Shown here one piece after another: positions 9,111-19,154 of a stretch of 57,870 nt of DNA. Within the stretch, counting starts at the first letter, position 1, and each line of letters starts with the position of its first letter. Both the position numbers and the translations under genes were made by a program. Under the pieces are notes generated by a model. It was not told the DNA's origin, made no database searches, and saw nothing but the letters and a program-made list of their open reading frames with translations. This DNA is from Myxococcales bacterium (lineage in GTDB: Bacteria > Myxococcota > Myxococcia > Myxococcales > Myxococcaceae), in contig JAUXRI010000158.1 in NCBI GenBank assembly GCA_030681895.1, forward strand, positions 1 through 57,870. Direction: 5' to 3'.

Positions 9111-10535
9111 ATGACTCAGGCTCCCCTTCTCGCCATTCCTCTCGTCGAGCGCCTCCTGGCAGCCGCCATGGAGCGCGGCGCCGAGTTCGCCGAGGTCTAC
9201 GTCGAACGCAGTGAGAACACCGCCGTCACGCTCGACGAGCACAAGGTGAAGAGCGCCCAGTCGGGCCTCTCACAGGGCGTCGGGCTGCGGGTGATCGCCG
9301 GCTCGAAGGTCGGCTACGCCTACTCCGACGACCTCGACGACGAGGCACTGTTCCGCGCAGCGCGCACCGCGGCCTTCATCGCGCACGGCGGCGGGAGCGA
9401 GCAGTCGTTCACCGTCAACCGCACGCCGCTCCCGACCTTCTATCGGCTCGCGCAGCACCTCTCGGGCGTCGAGGTCGAGGCCAAGCGCGAGCTGATCGTG
9501 CGCGCGAACAAGGCGGCGCACGCCTACGACAAACGCATCAAGCAGGTGATGGCCTCGTACGCCGACACCACCAAACGCATCCTCGTCGCGAACACGCGGG
9601 GCCACCTCGCCGAAGACACGCAGGATCTCTGCCGCATCAACGTGCACGCGGTCGCTGAAGGCGCGAAGGGTGAGCGGCGCACGGGCAGCTTCGGTGGTGG
9701 CGGGCGGGTGCCGTTCTCGCACTTCGACACCTTCACGCCGGAGCACGTCGCGCGCGAGGCAGCGCGGCAGGCCTGCGCCGGGCTCGGTGCTCAAGAGGCG
9801 ACGGCCGGAGAGCAGACGGTGGTGCTGGCGCCGGGCTGGAGCGGCATCCTCCTCCACGAGGCCGTCGGGCACGGGCTCGAGGCCGACTTCATTCGCAAGG
9901 GCACCTCGCTCTTCGCGGGAAAGCTCGGCGAGAAGGTGGCGTCTGATCTCGTCACTGTCATCGACGACGGCACCATGGCGAACGCGCGCGGCTCGCTGAA
10001 CGTCGACGACGAAGGCAACCCGACGCAGTTCAAGGTGCTCATCGAGCGCGGCGTGCTCAAGGGCTACATGTACGATTCGCTCAACGCGAAGCTGATGAAC
10101 CAGAAAACGACGGGCAGCGGGCGGCGAGAGTCGTTCAAGCACACGCCGCTCCCGCGCATGACGAACACGTACCTGGCGCCCGGCGAAGACACCCACGAGG
10201 ACATCATTCGCAGCGTCGACGGCGGCATCTACTGCGCGAACTTCGGCGGCGGGCAGGTCGACATCACCAACGGCAACTTCGTCTTCGAGGTGAGCGAGGC
10301 GTACGAGATCAAGAAGGGCAAGCTCGCCAGGCCGCTCAAGGGCGTCACGCTCATCGGCATCGGGCCCGAGGCGCTCAAGAACGTCAGCCGCGTCGGCAAC
10401 GATCCGATGCCTGACCCCGGCATGGGCACCTGCGGCAAAGACGGTCAGGGCGTGCCGGTCGGCGTGGGTCTGCCGACGGTGCGAATCGACAAGATGACGG
10501 TGGGCGGCACACGGGTGGCGGGAGGCAAACGATGA
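9111..10535 (+). CDS. tldD: TldD metalloprotease subunit
   Basis: This encodes 474 residues matching the TldD family. TldD/TldE heterodimers thread unfolded peptides and cut them; known substrates include CcdA and microcin B17 precursor. The zinc-site signature is clear: His249-Glu250 and His254 in LLHEAVGHGLEAD. The C-terminal part (GMGTCGKDGQGVPVG) fits the cysteine-bearing metal ligand region of the family. The ATG at 9111 is used; the frame is open further upstream but overlaps the divergent gene and does not match the family. Its stop overlaps the start of tldE by four bases (ATGA). Confidence 0.95.
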   Translation: MTQAPLLAIPLVERLLAAAMERGAEFAEVYVERSENTAVTLDEHKVKSAQSGLSQGVGLRVIAGSKVGYAYSDDLDDEALFRAARTAAFIAHGGGSEQSFTVNRTPLPTFYRLAQHLSGVEVEAKRELIVRANKAAHAYDKRIKQVMASYADTTKRILVANTRGHLAEDTQDLCRINVHAVAEGAKGERRTGSFGGGGRVPFSHFDTFTPEHVAREAARQACAGLGAQEATAGEQTVVLAPGWSGILLHEAVGHGLEADFIRKGTSLFAGKLGEKVASDLVTVIDDGTMANARGSLNVDDEGNPTQFKVLIERGVLKGYMYDSLNAKLMNQKTTGSGRRESFKHTPLPRMTNTYLAPGEDTHEDIIRSVDGGIYCANFGGGQVDITNGNFVFEVSEAYEIKKGKLARPLKGVTLIGIGPEALKNVSRVGNDPMPDPGMGTCGKDGQGVPVGVGLPTVRIDKMTVGGTRVAGGKR

Positions 10536-11878
10536 GCACGAACTACCAGCAGCTCGCGAAGAAGCTCGTTGCGCGCGCGAAGAAGATGGGCGCGCAGCAG
10601 GCCGAGGCGTTCGTCCAGGTGGGGCGCGAGGCGTCGTGCCGGGTGCGTGATGGAGAGATCGAACACCTGACCCAGGCGACCAGCAAAGGGGTCGGCCTGC
10701 GCGTGATCGTCAAGAACCGGCTCGGGTTCTCGTTCACCTCGGACTTCGAGCCCTCGTCACTCAACGCCTTCGTCGATCGCGCGGTGAAGCTGGCCGAGGC
10801 CGCCGCGCCGAACCCGCTCAACGGCCTGCCGGACGAGAAGGACCTGGGCGACTTCCCGGACGTCGGCGCACTCTACGATCCTGAGGTCGCGAGCCTGGCC
10901 GCCGACTGGAAGATCACCGCCGCGCTCGAGATGGAGAAGGCCGCGCGCGCCGACCCGCGCATCAAGACCGTCGAGTCGGTCGAGGCTGGCGAGGGGGTCA
11001 GTGAGATTTTCCTCGCGTCGTCGGCCGGCGTCACCGGCTACTCGCAGGGCACCAGCGTCTACCTCTACACGGGCGCCGTGGCCGAGGCCGATGGGCAGCT
11101 GCAGAACTCGTGGTGGTACGACGCGCGGCGCTTCCTGAAGGATCTCGAGTCGCCGGAGCACGTCGCGAAAGAAGCCGCTCGTCGAGCCGTGCGCATGCTC
11201 GGCGCGAAGAAAGTGAAATCGCAGAAGGTGCCGGTGGTGTTCGATCCGATGATGGCCGCGAGCTTCATCGGCGGCATCGCGGGCGCGGTGAACGGCGACG
11301 CGGTCTACAAGAAGTCGTCGTTCCTCGCGTCGAAGCTGGGCCAGACGATCGCGCCGTCGACCATCACCATCGTCGATGACGGCCTGATGCCGAAGGGCCT
11401 GGCGACGTCTCCGTTCGATGGAGAAGGCGTGCCGACGCGCCGTTCGCCCATTGTCGAGAAGGGCGTGCTCAAGGCCTTCCTCTACGACGCGTTCACCGCT
11501 CGCAAGGCGAAGACGCGCAGCACGGGGAACGCCTCGCGCGGCTACCGCAGCCTGCCGTCGATCGGCACGCACAACCTGTACCTGGAGCCGGGCAGCCGCA
11601 CGCCCGAGGCGCTCATCAAGGACGTCGCGCACGGGTTCTACGTCACGACGATGCTCGGGCACGGCGCGAACCTGGTGACCGGCGAGTACTCGCGCGGCGC
11701 CAACGGCCTGTGGATCGAGAACGGCGAGCTGACGCGGCCGGTGCAGGAAGTCACCGTGGCCGGCAACCTGCTCGACATGCTCTCGCGCATCGACGGCGTC
11801 GGGAACGATCTGACCTTCCGCGGCTCGGTCGGCGCGCCCACCATTCGGTTCAACGAGCTCACCGTCTCCGGAGAGTGA
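10532..11878 (+). CDS. tldE: TldE/PmbA subunit of the TldD/TldE protease
   Basis: This encodes 448 residues of the TldE (PmbA) family. It shares the fold with TldD, but the HExxxH zinc motif is absent, as expected for the non-catalytic partner. Typical stretches are EAFVQVGREASCRVRDGEIE near the N-terminus and GVGNDLTFRGSVGAPTIRF near the C-terminus. It overlaps tldD by four bases and is followed after three bases by a ParB-like gene. The protein should act in the cytoplasm as a heterodimer with TldD. Confidence 0.95.
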   Translation: MSTNYQQLAKKLVARAKKMGAQQAEAFVQVGREASCRVRDGEIEHLTQATSKGVGLRVIVKNRLGFSFTSDFEPSSLNAFVDRAVKLAEAAAPNPLNGLPDEKDLGDFPDVGALYDPEVASLAADWKITAALEMEKAARADPRIKTVESVEAGEGVSEIFLASSAGVTGYSQGTSVYLYTGAVAEADGQLQNSWWYDARRFLKDLESPEHVAKEAARRAVRMLGAKKVKSQKVPVVFDPMMAASFIGGIAGAVNGDAVYKKSSFLASKLGQTIAPSTITIVDDGLMPKGLATSPFDGEGVPTRRSPIVEKGVLKAFLYDAFTARKAKTRSTGNASRGYRSLPSIGTHNLYLEPGSRTPEALIKDVAHGFYVTTMLGHGANLVTGEYSRGANGLWIENGELTRPVQEVTVAGNLLDMLSRIDGVGNDLTFRGSVGAPTIRFNELTVSGE

Positions 11879-11881
11879 CCC

Positions 11882-12850
11882 ATGGCTGCGACGAAGAAGA
11901 AGGCGCGAGCTCCACGCCGAAAGAAGTCCGAGGCTGGCTCGAAGGGGTTGCCCCCGAAAGACATGCTCAGCGGCACCGAGAGCCTCGAGGCCCTCGAAAA
12001 GAACATCGTCGAGGACGGCGGCGCGGTCATCGGGCGCTACCGCGATCCCCTCGGCGGGCACGGCGTGGTGATCGCCGCGCTGCCCATCGACAAGGTGGAG
12101 CCGACGACCTACCAGCGCGACCGCAGCGAGACGCACGTGAAGAAGCTCGCCAACGCCATGGAGCGCGTCGGCACCTTCCTCGACCCCGTCATCTGCGTTC
12201 GCCTCGACGGGAAATACTCGTCACCCAACGGCAACCACCGCCTCGGCGCGATGAAGCTGATCGGCGCGAAGAGCATCGTGGCGCTGGTGCTCCCCGACCC
12301 CGACTTCGCCTTCAACATTCTCGCGCTCAACACCGAGAAGGCGCACAACTTGAAGGAGCGCTCGCTCGAGGTCATTCGTATGTATCGCGGCCTCGTCGGC
12401 GCGCGCGGCAAACAGAAGGAGACGGACTTCACCGCCATCTTCGAAGAGCCCCACTTCGCCACCTTCGGCGCGGTGTACGAGAAGCGGCCGCGGTACTCGG
12501 CCGGTGCGTACTCGCCCGTCGTCAAACGCCTCGAGGGCTTCTTCGAGGAGCCGATTCAAGACGCGCTGAAGGAACGTGAGAAGCGCGCGGACCTGCTCCT
12601 GACGTGGGACGACGAGGTCGTGCGCGTCGTCGAGGCGCTGAAGGCCAAGGGGCTCTCGTCGCCGTACCTGAAGAACTACGTCGTCGCGCGCGTGAACTAC
12701 CTGCGCTTCAAGAAGGGCGGCGAGTTCGACTTCGAGGAGACCATCGGGAAGATGCTCGCCGCGACGAAGAAGATCGACGCCGCGAAGGTCGAGAAAGACG
12801 ACATCGCCAAGATGGGTGGCGGTGGTGGTTCTGCCGAGAGCGACGAGTAG
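11882..12850 (+). CDS. ParB N-terminal-domain-like protein
   Basis: This encodes 322 residues: a basic start (ATKKKARAPRRKK), then a ParB/sulfiredoxin-like core at about residues 60-150. There, IDKVEPTTYQRDRSETHVKKL corresponds to ParB box I and SSPNGNHRLGAMKLIGAK to the GHRR box (here GNHR). In the family this fold binds CTP in segregation ParBs, or serves as nuclease or kinase in relatives. The remaining helices are not a recognisable ParB DNA-binding region, so chromosome segregation is unlikely. The three-base gap after tldE suggests cotranscription; whether it works with TldD/E is unknown. Confidence 0.7.
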   Translation: MAATKKKARAPRRKKSEAGSKGLPPKDMLSGTESLEALEKNIVEDGGAVIGRYRDPLGGHGVVIAALPIDKVEPTTYQRDRSETHVKKLANAMERVGTFLDPVICVRLDGKYSSPNGNHRLGAMKLIGAKSIVALVLPDPDFAFNILALNTEKAHNLKERSLEVIRMYRGLVGARGKQKETDFTAIFEEPHFATFGAVYEKRPRYSAGAYSPVVKRLEGFFEEPIQDALKEREKRADLLLTWDDEVVRVVEALKAKGLSSPYLKNYVVARVNYLRFKKGGEFDFEETIGKMLAATKKIDAAKVEKDDIAKMGGGGGSAESDE

Positions 12851-12932
12851 CGCTGCACAGCCGGGCCGGCCGGGGTGTCGAAGGGGTGTGGTACCCTGTC
12901 TTTCACTGGCCGGGTCTCGAGGTGTTGGAGTC

Positions 12933-14495
12933 ATGCAGTTCCGCGCGCCGCTCATCGCACTGACGCTCCTCGCCGCGCTGGCGGGCTGCGGTGTCACGCC
13001 GCCTCCGGTCGGTGAAGGCAACGAGGTCTGCGACAACGGCAAAGACGACAACCGCGACGGCAAGGTCGACTGCCTCGATCCGAAGTGCTTCAGCCACGCG
13101 AAGTGCGGGCTCGTCATGCGCGAGGACTGCGCGAACACCTCGGACGACGACAACAACGGGAAGATCGACTGCGAAGACCCGGCGTGTGAAGGCGAGAGCT
13201 GCGGGTCCGGCTGCCTGTGTCTTGGAGGCCAACGCACGACGGGCACTGGCGGTGGTGGCGCTGGCGTCGGTGGCGGCAACTCCGGTGGCGGCAACTCGGG
13301 CGGCGGCAACTCTGGCGGCGGCAACTCCGGCGGCGGCAACTCGGGTGGCGGCTCCGTCGTCGGTGGCGGCTCCGCGCCACTCGAAACCAACTGCGCCAAC
13401 AACCTCGACGACGACGGCGACAACGCGACCGACTGCGACGACGCCGATTGCATGGGCGTCACCTGCGGCATGGGCTGCACCTGCGCGCTCAACCGCCGCG
13501 TCGAGATGAACTGCGGCGACAACCTCGACAACGACGGTGACGGTCAGCGCGACTGTGCAGACTCCGACTGCGTCGGGGTGGGCACCGAGGTCTGCGACGA
13601 CGGCATCGACAACACCTGCGACCGCGCGATCGACTGCGGCGACACGAAGTGCACCGGCAACAGCCTCTGCACCGGCGTGCAGGACGGCAAGGCCTGCCTC
13701 GCTGCCAACCAGTGCGCGTCGGGCCGATGTCAGACCGAGGCCCTCGACGGCTTCCCCAACGGCCTGTGCACCAACGCGACGCCGTGCAGCGTGACCAACC
13801 AGACCGGCTGCAACGGCGGGCGCTGCGTCACCATCAACGGACAAGGGCAGTGCCTGGCATCGTGCATCGGCACCGGGCTCGGCGCGTCAGGCCGGTGCCG
13901 CGTCGGCTACGCCTGTGTCGACTCCGACTCGAACCCCAACAACGCCACCAACACCTGCCGCGCGCTGTGTTCGAGCGATCAGGAATGCAGCGGCAGCGGT
14001 ACCGGTTACGGCTGCAATCCATGGAGCAAGCTCTGCCAGAGCAAAGACCGGGGCCTCGGAAAGTACGGTGCCGGCTGCACGACGAACTCGCAGTGCGAAG
14101 GCGGGCTCTGTCAGCGCAGCCCCTCGTTCCCCAACGGCTACTGCATGGGTGTCTGCCGGGCCGACACGCGCAGCTGCGCGAGCAACGGCCTGTGCAGCGT
14201 CGACCCGACCTACGGCGACAACCTCGGCTTCTGCTTCCAGGGGTGCATGGGCGCAGGCACGGCCGCGACGTGCCGGGTGGCCGACAACTACAAGTGCTGG
14301 CCCTTGTCCCAGGGTGGCCCGACCGCCTGCATCTGCATCGGCGCCGGCGGGCCCTGCGTCATCGGAGGCAACAGTGACTGCTGCAGCGGCATCTGCCAGG
14401 CCGGAGCGTGTCAGTGCCTTCCCGTCTTCGCGACCTGTGGGACAGACCGTGAATGCTGCTCCGGAACCTGTATCCTCGGCTCGTGCGGTTTCTGA
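12933..14495 (+). CDS. Cys-rich lipoprotein with Asp-rich calcium-type repeats
   Basis: This encodes 520 residues. The signal ends in the lipobox LAGC (Cys19). Five related repeats of about 25-30 residues follow (for example CDNGKDDNRDGKVDC and DNLDNDGDGQRDC), resembling MopE or thrombospondin type-3-like calcium-binding loops. A Gly/Asn/Ser linker (GGGNS units) interrupts them. The last about 300 residues are rich in spaced cysteines and end in knottin-like motifs (CCSGICQAG, CCSGTCILGSCGF). It is predicted to be a disulfide-stabilised, cell-surface protein of unknown ligand. The ATG at 12933 is chosen because it starts the signal peptide; earlier in-frame starts fall inside the preceding gene. 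Confidence 0.75.
   Translation: MQFRAPLIALTLLAALAGCGVTPPPVGEGNEVCDNGKDDNRDGKVDCLDPKCFSHAKCGLVMREDCANTSDDDNNGKIDCEDPACEGESCGSGCLCLGGQRTTGTGGGGAGVGGGNSGGGNSGGGNSGGGNSGGGNSGGGSVVGGGSAPLETNCANNLDDDGDNATDCDDADCMGVTCGMGCTCALNRRVEMNCGDNLDNDGDGQRDCADSDCVGVGTEVCDDGIDNTCDRAIDCGDTKCTGNSLCTGVQDGKACLAANQCASGRCQTEALDGFPNGLCTNATPCSVTNQTGCNGGRCVTINGQGQCLASCIGTGLGASGRCRVGYACVDSDSNPNNATNTCRALCSSDQECSGSGTGYGCNPWSKLCQSKDRGLGKYGAGCTTNSQCEGGLCQRSPSFPNGYCMGVCRADTRSCASNGLCSVDPTYGDNLGFCFQGCMGAGTAATCRVADNYKCWPLSQGGPTACICIGAGGPCVIGGNSDCCSGICQAGACQCLPVFATCGTDRECCSGTCILGSCGF
13270..13353 (+). repeat. 15-bp minisatellite encoding GGGNS linker
   Basis: About five or six copies of a 15-base unit (GGTGGCGGCAACTCC and close variants) lie in the lipoprotein gene and encode repeated GGGNS. 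All units keep the frame. The third codon positions vary slightly, so the array is not freshly amplified. Confidence 0.8.
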
Positions 14496-14499
14496 CCCC

Positions 14500-15876
<1,377 letters not shown>

Positions 15877-15934
15877 TCAGGCTCGGCGCCGATTGAGTCG
15901 GAAACTCAGGCTCGGCGCCGATTGAGTCGGGAAG
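15877..15934. repeat. Two tandem 29-bp direct repeats between convergent genes
   Basis: Unit one is 15877-15905 and unit two 15906-15934. They are identical over 25 bases and differ only near the end. Each contains the palindrome CGGCGCCG. They fill exactly the space between the response regulator stop and the stop of the convergent gene. They may have a transcript-end role, or may simply be a recent duplication. Confidence 0.85.
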
Positions 15935-16825
15935 TCAGTCTTCTTCGCCGGCAGGCCGGAGATCATCCGCGAGCTTCTCGATCCTCGCCCTCAACGCGTT
16001 GCGCTCGGGCATCGCCGGGTCGACCTCGAGCAGGTGCGCCAGACGCTCCACCACCGCCGAGAGCTGCTCCAGGTCCTTCTTCTTCTCCGCGTCGTCGAAC
16101 AGCGGGAGCGCCGCCTGCTTCGCGAGCTCGTTCTCTTCGAAGTCGAAGAGCGCATCGAGCGCCGAGAGGCGGTTCCAGAAGTCGCGGCTCGAGTCGAGGG
16201 CGATGGCCGAGAAGGCCTTCACGGCGCCGGGCCGGTCGCCACGCTCCGACTGCACGATGGCGGACGCGACTCCAAGTCGCTGCGTGATGAGCGCCTCTTC
16301 GATGGCGACGAACCGATCGGCGAGCGCGTCGTGCTTCTTCTTCACGAGCGCCTCGGCCATGCCGTCGAGCGGCTCCATCCAATCGGACATCGCGCCGACC
16401 ATCTCGCCGATGAACATGTCGCGCCGGGGCGAGGCCGTGGGGATGCTCGGCAGGTACGCCTCGACGACCTTGAAGCGTGTCTCGAGCGTGCGTTCGTCCT
16501 TCTTCTCGTCGAGCAGGTTGGCGAGGTCTTTGATCAGGTTGATGACGGCGAGCGCCACGTCGGTCGGAGCGATCTGGCCCGGCAACCAGCGGCGCCACAG
16601 CTCCTCGGCTGCGGCGGCGGGGAACCGTGAGAACTGGCCGGTGCCCTTCCAGTGCTCGTGCCACGTCATCGCGATCGCGAGCGGAAAGCTCTCGGCCGCG
16701 CGCGCCTTGAACGACGCCTCGTCCGTCGTCACGCCGTAGTGCGCGAGCGTGGCGACGATGGCCTCGGGCGAGTAGCAGTCGATGCCGCGCTGCTGCCACG
16801 CTTTGTCGACGCGCTCAGTGGCCAT
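15935..16825 (-). CDS. Protein of unknown family, paralogue B of a tandem pair
   Basis: This encodes 296 residues from the ATG at 16825. The N-terminal about 90 residues align with the upstream gene product: RVDKAWQQRG against RVDKQWKTKG, then HYGV, and WKGTG followed by FPAAAAEELWRR against FPYAAADELMRR. The rest is alpha-helical. No signal peptide, membrane segment or known catalytic motif is visible. Its start lies inside the end of paralogue A (11-base overlap), so the two are translationally coupled. A TTG at 16834 would add three residues. Function unknown. Confidence 0.65.
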   Translation of the reverse strand: MATERVDKAWQQRGIDCYSPEAIVATLAHYGVTTDEASFKARAAESFPLAIAMTWHEHWKGTGQFSRFPAAAAEELWRRWLPGQIAPTDVALAVINLIKDLANLLDEKKDERTLETRFKVVEAYLPSIPTASPRRDMFIGEMVGAMSDWMEPLDGMAEALVKKKHDALADRFVAIEEALITQRLGVASAIVQSERGDRPGAVKAFSAIALDSSRDFWNRLSALDALFDFEENELAKQAALPLFDDAEKKKDLEQLSAVVERLAHLLEVDPAMPERNALRARIEKLADDLRPAGEED

Positions 16826-17708
16826 GGTGCCCAACTCTCTTGTGCGCCTCTTCGAAGCGCGAAACGACGCCCTCGACGAACGCGGGATCGCTCTTGAGGG
16901 TCGGGGAGCGCTCCATGTGCCGGGCCATCAGGTGAATGACGCTATCGGCGAGCGGCCAGCGGTTCTCCTTCGCGGCGTCGTCGAACAGCGCCAGCCCGTG
17001 CTGCTTGAGTGGCTCGAGGGCCTCGAGCTGCGAGAGCGCGTCGAGCGCCCAGTAGCGGGTGAAGATGGTGCGGTCGGTCGCCGCCGTGACGAGGCCCGCG
17101 AGCTTCGCGATGCCTTCGGTCGACGCGCCCGCCTGCGCCTCGAGCAGTGCGGTCACCACGCCTTTGCGATCGGGGAAGAGCGTCTCTTGCGCCGTCGCGG
17201 TGCGCTGCGCGAGGGCAGCGTGGCCAGCGCGCTGCAAGGCCGACGGGAGCTGCTCGAACGGCTCGGCGAAGCGGTCGAGAAAGCCGACCAGCTCGCTGGT
17301 GAAGAGGCTGCGCGTCTCTCCGGGCGCGGGGAGCGTGGCGACCAGCTTCTCGAGCTCGTCGAGGCTGGGCCCGAGGTCGGCGGGAGCGCCCTGGAGCAGC
17401 TCGGACGCGCGACCCAACACGGTGACGATCTTCTCGGCGAGGTGCGCGGGCGTGACGCGGTCGGGGAAGATGCGGCGCATCAGCTCGTCAGCCGCGGCGT
17501 AGGGGAACGGCATGAACGGCCCCGTGCCCTTCCACGCGAGCTTCCATTCACCGGCGATCTGCATCGGGTACTGCGCGGCGGCGAGCGTCTTGAAGCCCGC
17601 CTCGTCGACCTTCACGCCGTAGTGGTTCAGCGTTCCGAGGATCGCGCCCGTGGAGTAGCCGGACAGCCCCTTCGTCTTCCACTGCTTGTCGACTCGATCA
17701 GCGCTCAT
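16815..17708 (-). CDS. Protein of unknown family, paralogue A of a tandem pair
   Basis: This encodes 297 residues from the ATG at 17708 (MSADRVDKQWK), chosen because it matches the start of paralogue B; an upstream extension to 17744 would run into the crotonase gene. The conserved N-terminal block contains NHYGVKVDEAGFK and WKGTGPFMPFPYAAADELMRR. The C-terminal two thirds are helical and diverge from the paralogue. It probably forms one operon with the crotonase 32 bases upstream. The protein appears cytoplasmic. I do not recognise the family. Confidence 0.65.
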   Translation of the reverse strand: MSADRVDKQWKTKGLSGYSTGAILGTLNHYGVKVDEAGFKTLAAAQYPMQIAGEWKLAWKGTGPFMPFPYAAADELMRRIFPDRVTPAHLAEKIVTVLGRASELLQGAPADLGPSLDELEKLVATLPAPGETRSLFTSELVGFLDRFAEPFEQLPSALQRAGHAALAQRTATAQETLFPDRKGVVTALLEAQAGASTEGIAKLAGLVTAATDRTIFTRYWALDALSQLEALEPLKQHGLALFDDAAKENRWPLADSVIHLMARHMERSPTLKSDPAFVEGVVSRFEEAHKRVGHHGH

Positions 17709-17740
17709 GCGCGCGGGCGTATCGCAAAGCCCGTGGTGCA

Positions 17741-18502
17741 TCACTCGAAATGGCCGTGCCTGCCCGCGCCGCCAGCGAACCGCGCCGCTCCCTCGACACC
17801 TTCTTCCCGGAGCGCCTCGAGCCCGCCCTCGAATTCACGGGCCAGCGCGAGCGGGAGCGCGTGCTCCCATTGCGTCAACGCCGAGAGCCGATCGGCGCGC
17901 ATGCAGCGCTGCGGGAAGCTGGCGATCTCGCGTGCCAACTGCTCCGCGGCCGCTCTCGCCTGCCCCTTCGCGACCACCCGGTTGGCCAGCCCCATCGAGA
18001 GCGCTTCCTTCGCATCGACCGGACGGCCCGTGAGGATCAGATCCATCGCGCGCGATTGGCCGATGAGCCTCGGGAGCCGAATCGTTCCACCGTCGATGAG
18101 CGGCACGCCCCAGCGCCGGCAGAACACACCGAAGACCGCGTCTTCTTCGACGACCCGCAGATCGGCCCAGCACGCCAGCTCGAGGCCACCCGCGACGGCG
18201 TACCCAGCGACCGCAGCGATGACCGGCTTCGACAGCAGCAATCGCGACGGTCCCATCGGCCCCGCGCCGTCCGGCTCGACGCGGTTCTGACGAGCCGTGC
18301 CGATCGACTTGAGGTCGGCGCCCGCGCAGAACGTTCCTCCGTCACCGAAGAGCACGGCCACGCGCGCGGAGTCGTCGGCCTCGAAGGCACGAAACGCTTC
18401 GGTCAACGCCGCGCCCGTGGGCCCGTCGACCGCGTTCTTCGCCTCGGGTCGATGGAGAATCACCGTGGTGACGACGCCGTTCTTCTCGATGCGGACGGGC
18501 AT
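17741..18502 (-). CDS. Crotonase (enoyl-CoA hydratase/isomerase) family protein
   Basis: This encodes 253 residues from the ATG at 18502. The family oxyanion-hole segments are present: GTFCAGADLKS and AVAGYAVAGGLELACWADLR. The position of the second catalytic Glu of true hydratases falls in FGVFCRRWGVPLIDGG, where no acidic residue is seen. Hydratase activity is therefore uncertain, and an isomerase, thioesterase or related CoA reaction is possible. It heads a minus-strand operon with two unknown paralogues and is divergent from the lvaABC-like set (81-base gap), which also acts on CoA thioesters. Confidence 0.85.
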   Translation of the reverse strand: MPVRIEKNGVVTTVILHRPEAKNAVDGPTGAALTEAFRAFEADDSARVAVLFGDGGTFCAGADLKSIGTARQNRVEPDGAGPMGPSRLLLSKPVIAAVAGYAVAGGLELACWADLRVVEEDAVFGVFCRRWGVPLIDGGTIRLPRLIGQSRAMDLILTGRPVDAKEALSMGLANRVVAKGQARAAAEQLAREIASFPQRCMRADRLSALTQWEHALPLALAREFEGGLEALREEGVEGAARFAGGAGRHGHFE

Positions 18503-18583
18503 GGCCGCGACCAAAGCGGGAAAGCTCGCGGCCAGCAATCGAGGCAATCGACAACGCCACTCGAGCGAGCCCACGCTCTGGAA

Positions 18584-19132
18584 ATGCCACCTGCAGCCCA
18601 CGCAGCTATCTACGTCACCGAGGCCGAAGAGCAGTCGGTGCGGCCCTTCGTTCAAGACATCTTCTTCGCGATGACCGATCGCCAGCGGGCGGCGAGGGGC
18701 GCTGTCGACCGCGAGGCGTGCGTCGCGTTCACCGCGCAGGGGCTCGGTCAGGCGCTGGCGGCGTTCGGCGACGAAGCGATCGCCGAGGCCAAAACCTGGG
18801 AGCGCGGCTTCTTCGGACACCTCACCGAGCTGAAGCTGGGCGTGACGGCGGCTCGCGTGAAGCCGACGAAAGGCGTCGCCGCGTACGTGGTCCCGCTCGT
18901 CTCGGCATTCCGCGCCGACGAAGAGTGGTTCTTTCCCAAAGGCCGCGACTGGCGGCTGAAGTGTTGGCTGACGGCGTGCTTCCGCATCGTCGAGAACGTG
19001 AAGCCGACGGTGAAGCCCGCGCACGCAGCGGCCATCTTCCTGGAGCACTTCCGCGACGGGCTGGCGCGGCCGGCCACGATCAGTCGTCCAAAGAAGTCGA
19101 AGGCCGCAGCGAAGCCGAGGCGGCGGGCGTGA
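18584..19132 (+). CDS. Conserved-looking protein of unknown function
   Basis: This encodes 182 residues from the ATG at 18584. The frame is open further upstream, but that part overlaps the divergent crotonase. The product is rich in aromatic and charged residues (EEWFFPKGRDWRLKCWLTACFR) and ends in a basic tail (RPKKSKAAAKPRRRA). There is no signal peptide or membrane segment. It lies 22 bases before the kinase gene and probably shares its transcript. The basic tail could bind nucleic acid, but this is a guess. I do not recognise the family. Confidence 0.6.
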   Translation: MPPAAHAAIYVTEAEEQSVRPFVQDIFFAMTDRQRAARGAVDREACVAFTAQGLGQALAAFGDEAIAEAKTWERGFFGHLTELKLGVTAARVKPTKGVAAYVVPLVSAFRADEEWFFPKGRDWRLKCWLTACFRIVENVKPTVKPAHAAAIFLEHFRDGLARPATISRPKKSKAAAKPRRRA

Positions 19133-19154
19133 AAGGCGTTACAACCCGCGCTGC

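Noticed and set aside
6643..9114. Long plus-strand open frame opposite the FHA protein gene
   Set aside because: Composition is that of an antisense shadow, and the minus strand encodes an intact FHA domain and TPR region.
10532..11878. Missing zinc motif in the second Tld protein, taken as a sign of decay
   Set aside because: TldE/PmbA proteins normally lack the HExxxH motif; the gene is otherwise complete.
13915..14499. Possible N-terminal extension of the NtrC-type regulator
   Set aside because: The frame is open, but it lies inside the lipoprotein gene and is Ala/Arg/Ser-rich noise; the receiver domain begins right after the GTG at 14500.
18503..19048. Minus-strand N-terminal extension of the crotonase
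   Set aside because: The extension covers the divergent gene and does not resemble the crotonase family, whose start fits the ATG at 18502.
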